From positions 83,971,048 to 84,035,047 of the forward strand of contig CM061069.1 of assembly GCA_030762895.1 (NCBI GenBank): a DNA stretch of 64,000 nucleotides. The letters run 5' to 3'. Positions 56,847 to 64,000 of the stretch are shown piece by piece. This DNA is from Sophora flavescens. Taxonomy: Eukaryota; Streptophyta; Magnoliopsida; Fabales; Fabaceae. The number at the start of each line of letters is the position of its first letter. Position 1 is the first letter of the stretch. The notes under the pieces were generated by a model. The model saw only the letters and a program-made list of their open reading frames with translations, ran no database searches and had not been told where the DNA came from. Both the position numbers and the translations under genes were made by a program.

Positions 56847-59214
56847 TGTAACCCTGGTTTTTTTTACTATTCTTTAATAATAGTAAATATGTGTATATGT
56901 TTATTGGGAGTGATTATTTATCTGAATGTTTATTTTTGTTTATTTTTACGTGCATTGGTTTGAGTAATTTTAATTACTCATGTAAAATTATTTTTTGAGT
57001 GCGTTAATACTGTCTTATGTCAGTGTATGCACGATTATTAGACAATAATATTATGTTATTGTCACTAGCAATATTTATTTAGAAAAATATTTTAAATAAT
57101 ATGATCGAAAGAAAATTATTTTTCTATTTGACTCTATTTAATTTTAAATTTGAAAATACGTTGGTTTAAAAATAATCAGAGATTAAATTTTGGACCGATA
57201 ATTTTCTTAGTTGATCAGTTCAACTATCAATCTTGACTCTAATTTAAATTTTGAAAGTATATAATTGTCAACCATTATTTTTAAATCAAAAAGCCAAAAA
57301 CATATTTATTTTTAGGCTCAATATTTACTACTCATTTTGTACCTACTATTACTAATCACAAATGTTTTTCCTCCTTATATCTCCCACTCTTGTACTCGAC
57401 GCCCCAACGGCAAACGACGGAACAATTCCGTCAATATTTACGAAAGTAATTTTTTTTTAAAAAAAAAGGGTGATATTGAGTAATACTGAGAATTTGTCTC
57501 AAATGAGGTTTCCAAGTTCAAATTAATGAGTTTTGAACAAAATGAGTTTTAAGGGATTTTGACACGTTTACAAAACGAATTTCCAACGTAAAAGGATTTT
57601 CGGTAAACAACGAGTTATTTCCGTCAACTTGGATAAGTTGAGGAAACTTTGGTTTTGTTTTGTTTTGTATTTCACAGAACGAAAATGGTTTAAACGAACC
57701 TAGCAACCGAGACGTCGAGTCTAGTGATATATGATATGGGCCCGGGGTCCGAAAGGTGAAGTTATGGACTAAATATATCCTATTAGTGGTGTATTGGTTT
57801 TGTGCACTGAAATCTACGTATCTAAGACTGGTGCATCGGTCTAGATTTCATGATTTGCACACTTTTGACTTGGAGTCAATTATGGTCTGATAGAGGTATT
57901 AAACTTGAAAGTTTAAAATGGTGATGTGGTCGTGAGACTTTTAGCTCCGACACAAAGATTGAACACAAAGAAAACAACGAGAACCAAACACTTTACATGC
58001 ATTTCAGGGCAGATGTGCCTTTGCATAGGACTTGAATGCTTGATGGCAAGTATTCATGATGTTTGCATCACTGTGCCTTGATGGATATATGACCACGAAA
58101 ACCATGTGCTATACGTAGTCACCACTTTGCCCTTTTTAGGACCGTGAAATGGTTATTTGAACTTTGACATATCTGGCATTGATTCTGCCTTATTTGGCAA
58201 TGAGAGCTTGATCAGCTCATTTATTTGTTGGTTAGAGCTCCGGAGATTAGGTATCAAAGTTAGTTGATGAATATTGAAGTGTCATGGTTTTTAAAACAGT
58301 TACTACTGTCGGGTATGAAACCCTTGGATAAATATATTGTTTATCTTTGAATATTCATGTTAAATGGTATTTAAGAGTCGTGCATGTAGTTATCGTGCTT
58401 AAATCCATATATTGGTATCTCACTCTTGCATGTATATGTTTTTTCTGGTTTTGCTACTGTACCTTGTTATACGCGTACTGAAGATGTAGAAGAGGTTTCC
58501 AGTTTTGCACGGGGATATTAATCCCAATCCTTGATGAAGTATAATGTCAGTTATAATGGTGAGAACCATGGGGTCTTCCCCATGAATATCTTTTAGAACG
58601 ATCAGCTTAGGTTTTGAGACGATGTTGATTAATGTTAATATGTATGTTTATGGCTCGGAGAGCCTTTATTTTTGGATGGAATGTAAATGGCTCGGAGAGC
58701 CCTTCTTTTGGATGAAAAATTTAAAATCTTTCATTTTGGTCAGGTATTTGTTTATGTAAATATTTTCAGAAAAATACCATCTTGATTTTTTTTTGTATGA
58801 CTGGAACTTCTGGGATGAAAATAGAAATATTTCAGCAGGTGTTTTTATTCCGGGACGTTGGAATTACAGAGGAAACTGTCGAAATTTTTGTAAAAATATT
58901 CTAGCTTTTTATTCAAGTACATTTCTAAAATAAATAGGTTTCCAGGCTAGGTTTGTAAGTCTGTGCACCGGCCACGACTTAGGTTTTGGGTCATATGACA
59001 AATGGTGTATATGACCATAATCTATACAATGATAGATGAAGATGTGGTGTTACTATTTTAAAATAGGTTAAAATTGTACCGTAACCGCATTTAACAAATT
59101 TTATACTCAAGTTTTATGACCTAAAGTAAATAAATTTCCGAAAGCAACCAGAAAATTTCTTTTTAATTTATTTCCGCACATGTTTATAAAGTAATGCCCT
59201 AGGGGGGTCTTACA
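56847..59214 (+). repeat. 5' LTR of a chromovirus-like gypsy element
   Basis: The 2368-bp LTR runs from TGTAACCCTGG to GGGGGGTCTTACA. It is followed after three bases by a primer-binding site, which shows it is the 5' LTR of a plus-strand element. A short duplicated phrase TGGCTCGGAGAGCC lies near 58651 and 58690. The 3' part of the element is not in the window. Confidence 0.85.
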
Positions 59215-59217
59215 GAG

Positions 59218-59230
59218 TGGTATCAGAGCT
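59218..59230 (+). promoter_or_regulatory. primer-binding site (initiator tRNA-Met)
   Basis: TGGTATCAGAGCT follows the LTR end after GAG, the usual plant primer-binding site. Confidence 0.88.
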
Positions 59231-59704
59231 GTTCGAGTCTTTCGGGAACCTTAGGGAATAGGTCCGTTAGGTTTTTGTTCTGTGATCTCTGGTTGGATCT
59301 TCTTTGAAATTGTTTCCTTGCCAAAACAATGTGTGTTGACACACAAATATGTATGTTTTGATGGGTTCTAATTGGGTTGAGACCTTGTGCAAACTTATGG
59401 TTAGTAAAGGGTACTTATGTTCTTGTTGACACCTTTTTTTATCCTTGGGGAGTGTGTCAAACATTTGAATGAGGTACCTATCGTGGAAGATTTTCCCGGA
59501 TTATTCCCTTAGAATGTTCTAGGTTTGCAGTTGTAAAGGATACGGAGTTTTCAATCGATCTAGTTTCTAGATTCGGTTTGATCTCTATCACTTTGTGTAG
59601 GATATCGCCTACAAAGTTAGTTGAGTTAGATGACTTGTTTAACAGGAAGATTTGTTGTCAGGATAATTTTGGGACCGAGTGTGCTGATGTCGTGTGAGTT
59701 CACA
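59231..59704 (+). other. untranslated leader of the chromovirus-like element
   Basis: No coding domain is reached before the next insertion begins at about 59705. The sequence is consistent with a gypsy leader region. Confidence 0.5.
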
Positions 59705-60420
59705 TGCGATCCGGCAAGTGTACCGGATTTGTCACCAAGTAATAAAAAGATATCTATCCCACAGAGACCGTGATCTCAAATCGCAACTAATTGTTAAATG
59801 ATAAAACTGGACTGTATAAAAAAGGATTTGGATTTTTGAAATAAGAGATAACTTGGATAAGGAATGCAATCAAGTAAAACAGAAAGTAAATCAATTTATG
59901 GTTTTTCAGATCTAAATGGATTCCTAGGAATTGGGTTACCAACAAGATTGTTTATGTTACTAAATTGACTATCCCTTGTTAATTGACAAAATTGCCTAGA
60001 AGGCGAATTTATCCTCAAATAGTTAATGCTCCCTCTCGGGTTACAAAATCCGTGCCCAATTAAACCAACCCTTACTCTCGTGGTAGTCGAATTTAGATTG
60101 AACCCTTTACGCTTTGTGACAATTCGTTAATCCTCGAAGGACCGCTTCTAACTATCGTGATTTAAGTCCTAAGTCTGATTCTATAGATCCGATACCTAAG
60201 TTCACCGCTAGGTTCCTCCTTAGAATATCTAAGCCGTGCAAATAAGCGTCTGCCGAATTTACGAGTAATTAAAACACTAGAAATCAGATCTAAAGCAAAA
60301 TCGCAATTAACAAAGATAAAACATCAATTCATACCATAAACAAACCTTGGGCATAGCCCCAATCCCTAGAAAATAAACTACTACTCAAGCCTTGCCATGG
60401 TGATGACAAGCTTGGTTAAC
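59705..60420 (-). repeat. partial Tat-like LTR
   Basis: It opens with TGCGATCCGGCAAGTGTACC, the LTR-end phrase also seen in the adjacent LTR at 60421 (CTCCGGCAAGTGTACCGG). It continues for about 700 bp until the second element cuts in. The rest is beyond the window or lost. The exact left border is uncertain. Confidence 0.6.
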
Positions 60421-61978
60421 TGTTGTGACTCCGGCAAGTGTACCGGGTCGTCGCAAGTAATAAAAGAAACACGGTAAGTAATTACCGAGGTCGAACACAA
60501 GGATTGGGTTACCAATTCGACTAATTTCGCGAGAAATCCGATAAGTTGGTTAAGTAGAGAAAGTGTTGGAAAGAAATTAGGATCACACTTCAAATTAACA
60601 AATCGAATCAATCAAAGATATGGTGATGAAATCTGGAATTAAAAGCATCTAAGGTTTCGAATCCACCTACCCAATCATGCAAAGTACCCAAGTGATGATA
60701 TTCTCCTTCCTAAGTTCAATTTTAATGTCAACCGGGACCCCTAAATTCTCCTAAATCCACTTCCGTGCTCATTAGGACGTATTCGACGATTGGATTAATT
60801 ACTTACTAGGTCTCATAATCCTAATCTCGAATTCTATTAATTCTTGTTCCCTATAGGTTGCACCGATCTCCTACTCACTCTCGTGCAATACTCGACCGAT
60901 GATCCCAATTCACGTTCTAAAACGCGAATCGCCGCTAGGCCTCAACACGTTTAACTAGTCGATCACGCTAGCATATAATCGACACAATGAAAACAGAATT
61001 GGAAAACAATAATTGAATTTAAGGAGAGAGAGTTACATTACATAAACACTATGCCGCCATGGGTGGCTTCATCGATCCCTTAGACAAGAGGATTAGTTCC
61101 TCATGTCCGTAACAACGATGCACGTACAATCGGAAATCATCCTAGGACTAAGAATCAAGAGAAGAGAAGAGGAGACGCAGCCCCAGAATAAGGATTACCA
61201 AAGATCTCCAATCAGTTCTGATCCAAAAAGTCCTCTTTTTTCTGTTCTGATCTGCTCTATTTATAAGGAGGCCACGCGTCACGGCCGTGACGGCCATCAC
61301 GGCCAGGCCGTGACGGTTTCTGTTTCTGGCGCACTTCTGGAATTCGAACTCTCGCGACGCGAAGGATGTCTCGCGACGCGAGCCCGCCTTTCACGGCCCG
61401 TGATGTGAATCACGGCCAGGCCGTGATGTTCTCTGCCTTGTGTGGATTTTGGGTCACGGCCGTGATACACATCACGGCTAGGCCGTGATGGTCTCTGACT
61501 TGTATGGCTTTTAGGTCACGGCCGTGATATACATCACGGCTAGGCCGTGATGGTCTCTGACTCTGGTACTTTTCTGGAATTCACACACTCGCGACGCGAA
61601 GGACGTCTCGCGACGCGAACCTTCCTTTCACGCCCCGTGATGTGAATCACGGCTAGGCCGTGATGGTCTCTGTCTTCCGGGTCTTCAAACCGACTCCTCT
61701 CGCGGGGCGAGAATCTCCAGAATAGCAATCTCCACTATTTCTTGACTTTCCTTAATTCTTAGAGCCTCACTTATGGACCTGAAAACAACACAAGCAACCA
61801 CAAGCGTAATTCTATCCAAAAGAAGTTAAAAACTACACAAAAGACGCAAAACGAGTCAAAGTCCAACTTAGGAACAAAACAAGGCAAATTTGGGCGAAAA
61901 CGAGAGTGAACTCGAATAAATTGGCACATAAACCCTAGTTCATCTAATCATAAAACTAGATAAGCCAGAGGCTTATCA
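60421..61978 (-). repeat. Tat-like element 2, 3' LTR
   Basis: The 1558-bp LTR runs from TGTTGTGACTCCGG to GAGGCTTATCA. Its last ~70 bp (CATAAAACTAGATAAGCC...) match the end of the element-1 LTR, while the rest is largely different. It contains the paired hairpin array at 61279-61710. Confidence 0.85.
61279..61710 (-). repeat. paired GC-rich mini-hairpin array, second type
   Basis: Seven pairs plus one single unit are visible. Pairs of the TCACGGC...GCCGTGA kind start at 61279/61297, 61391/61410, 61454/61472, 61516/61534 and 61628/61647. Pairs of TCGCGACGCGA start at 61352/61371 and 61589/61608. One TCGCGGGGCGA is at 61700. Spacing within pairs is 18-19 bp throughout. The second unit of each TCAC pair is longer (TCACGGCCAGGCCGTGA or with TAG in the loop). 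Confidence 0.9.
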
Positions 61979-63400
61979 AAATACCCCAAACTTAAACCTT
62001 GCTTGTCCCCAAGCAAGCTTAAAACTCAAAAACGACTCAAGACTTGGCAAGCTTAAGGGATTCAATCGATTTCGCACAAATTTCATGCGACTTTACAAAG
62101 CAGTTTTTCTTCTTTGATCCCCCCCTTTTTCATCAATGTAATCCCCACATTCATCTACTTTAAACAATTGAGAAGTTATCATACATGCCATCATTATTCT
62201 AAGTTGAGGCTCAAAGATACACACAAAGGAAGATCACCTATTCCAAACAATTGCCTTCCTCACAAGGGTATGTAAAATTTCACTCATTCGCTCAAGTTTG
62301 TCTAGGCTATCAACTCTTCACTCACTTTCACATTCTAAGGGCACTTCCCATGAATTTGATTTTCATCTCAAACATAGTTCCCACGAAAACATGCATGCAA
62401 CATCAATAGGTCTTTCAACGGTTGTAATGGGGCCTGGCTAAGGGTAGGATAATCAAAGGATAGAGGCTAAGTCCCTAGGATCAACGAGAGCATGAAACTA
62501 ATATCACAACAATTGGATTCACTCTCATATTATTCTCTTCTTTGCAGTTGGTGGCTACACACCTCTTCCTTTTTATATTTATTTTTCTTTGCCCTTTTTG
62601 GCACATATTCAATGCTTTTTATCACCATTTTTTTCTTTTTCTTTTTTTCTTTTTTTTTTCTTTCTTTTTTTTTCTCTTTCAAGCCTTCGGCCCTTACTTC
62701 CGTTTTTCTTTTTCTCAACTATGACTCATGAACTTGTAGCCATCCCAAACTTAGTTCCACAACAACACTTACAAAGCTAAAATTCCATACTCTCCTAAAT
62801 CCCAGGATAGGGGAAAATCATGGTTTTTCTGAGTTAATGGCTTGTAATGTAAGGTCATGAAGAACAATAGGCTTCAAGGCTCAATGTGGCTAACTAGGGA
62901 TCATTCATCAAGGTTGGTTCAATTTATGGCCAAGTAGTTAATTCAAAGAAAATTGCCTAAATCATTTGATGCAACATATAAACATGCAAACCATATAGAG
63001 ATTCAAGCAAATTCGGGAAAGTGCAACTTACAGTGATTCACACATTCAAAAACAGAGTTGGAGGCTCAAATCCTCACCTGGACATTTTGCAAACTGTTTG
63101 ACCGAGATACGATTCCTAGTGTGTGCACCCCCTCACCCCAAACTTGTCATAAATCAAGCAATCATAATAAATCTCAAAGTTCAATTTTCAATTTTAAGTG
63201 GGGATCAACTTTTCTATTACTAGAACCTAGGGGAAATCATCAATGGTCAATATAATTCAAGCAATCCATCTATGCTCAATATAATTAAAATCCAACAAGC
63301 TTGCCGACACGACATTTCATACAAAAACTCTTGATCTTCTCAAATTATTCAAGAGTGACAAACAAAAACAAAACAAACACAAAAACAAAAACAAAAACAA
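61979..63400 (-). other. non-coding internal 3' region of Tat-like element 2
   Basis: It starts with the polypurine tract (minus TTTAAGTTTGGGGTATTT) and is collinear with 12878-14374. T-rich runs at 62620-62690 produce only low-complexity frames. An (AAAAC)n-like tract lies at 63360-63400. Confidence 0.7.
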
Positions 63401-63491
63401 GAGTGAGGAAAAGAGAGAATACCTAGCTTGGGTTGCCTCCCAAGTAGAGCTTGTTTAACGTCCCGAGCCTGACTCAAGTCGCCCCTAAGGG

Positions 63492-63982
63492 TTAATCCGG
63501 ACTTAGATCTTGCTTGCCATTCCCTGCCTCAGTCCGTATTCTGTAGGCTCTTGCCCTTTCATATACTTGCAAGCTGTTCCCGGACAGCTCATTTAAGTCC
63601 AGCATCCTTCTATAATCCGCACGAACTCTCCACTCCGTGGTGATCCTTTTTGAGATCAATTCATTGTTCATCAGACTGACCACCACACGGTTGTGCCACC
63701 CTTCAACCTTGGTGCTTTACCCTTCTTTTTCATTCCCTTGCTGCTAAGTTCTTTCCTTGCACATTCTTCCCTTGGGAGACTCGGTATGGGTTCCATGTCT
63801 CGTAGCCACTCAAGGTAGACTTCATCCCCCGAAGGGCCTTTTTCCTCACTGTCTTTCTCATGAGATTCTACCGATACTGTTGCAAATGAAGGATCATGGT
63901 CTTCTCGAGTTGTCTTCACCTTTTCAGTTGGGTCCACCACATCCACTCGATACACTTCCGACCTCTCTGCAGGGTGCTTCAT
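63492..63982 (-). pseudogene. Tat-like element 2 post-protease region
   Basis: The frame 63982-63671 begins 'MKHPAERSEVYRVDVVD', the segment that follows protease in Athila/Tat polyproteins. It continues with an acidic stretch and 'YLEWLRDMEPIP'. A frameshift near 63690 joins it to 63686-63492 ('NELISKRITTEWRVRADYRR', 'QVYERARAYRIR'), which I do not recognise. It stops at 63492 with no reverse transcriptase. Confidence 0.6.
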
Positions 63983-64000
63983 TGCTTCAAAGAGATTGAA

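Larger units (their letters stand above)
60421..64000 (-). mobile_element. second Tat/Athila-like element, incomplete at the window end
   Basis: The 3' LTR lies at 60421-61978, followed by a polypurine tract, a 1.4-kb non-coding stretch homologous to 12898-14374, and a protease-linker frame at 63492-63982. Reverse transcriptase and integrase are absent between that frame and the LTR. This copy therefore has the same Gag-Pro-only layout as the element at 11560-18529. The upstream half is outside the window. Confidence 0.82.

Noticed and set aside
62530..62718. Lys/Glu-rich and Phe-rich frames
   Set aside because: They result from T-rich low-complexity sequence in the non-coding part of the Tat-like element.

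Overview
The window is plant nuclear DNA and is dominated by transposable elements. The repeat types present (Tat/Athila-like gypsy, SIRE-like copia with an envelope-like reading frame, RTE LINEs, Au-like SINEs), the intron-rich histone deacetylase and the family resemblances suggest a papilionoid legume, possibly from the Medicago/Trifolium/Vicia side. That placement is inference from recalled resemblance, not from a search.

Only two ordinary host genes look intact, and both lie on the minus strand. One is an intronless PLS/E-class pentatricopeptide repeat gene at 2285-3943 (At1g64310-like). The other is a five-exon RPD3-class histone deacetylase, HDA6-like, at 32100-36610. Its predicted protein is 458 residues, and every splice junction can be placed from GT/AG signals and reading frame. 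A short exon fragment of a PHOX/CLMP1-type TPR-PB1 gene lies at 30873-31103.

Layout. 1-6.2 kb: an Au-like SINE with a 19-bp target duplication, the PPR gene, a foldback repeat and a 5'-truncated LINE. 6.2-10.2 kb: a copia element with both LTRs. 11.56-18.53 kb: a non-autonomous Tat/Athila-like gypsy element carrying only Gag and protease, with target duplication TGTAG. 18.5-24.7 kb: a decayed Helitron replication/helicase gene into which a copia deletion derivative, a SINE, a CACTA end and a Tourist MITE have inserted. The Helitron reading frame continues across most of these insertions, which confirms their borders. 25.7-32.1 kb: MITEs and an RTE LINE inserted in the PHOX fragment. 32.1-36.6 kb: HDA6, with an LTR fragment in intron 3 and a MITE 46 bp beyond the stop codon. 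36.8-51.0 kb: MITEs, nested solo LTRs (one inside another of the same family, in opposite orientation), a hAT MITE, a CACTA-like derivative, and a 5.4-kb solo LTR that splits an envelope-like frame. 51.0-60.4 kb: a SIRE-like LTR containing another solo LTR, envelope-like remnants, and the 5' LTR plus primer-binding site of a chromovirus-like element. 60.4-64.0 kb: a second Gag-Pro-only Tat-like element that runs off the end of the window.

The most unusual signal is in the LTRs of the two Tat-like elements. Each carries an array of short GC-rich inverted repeats (mini-hairpins) arranged in pairs, with an almost constant 18-20 bp start-to-start spacing inside each pair. The stem sequences differ between the elements (TCGC/GCGA against TCACGGC/GCCGTGA), but the paired geometry is the same. 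One LTR has lost exactly one 19-bp period. A single unit of the same type also occurs in an unrelated solo LTR. I do not recognise this as a described LTR feature.
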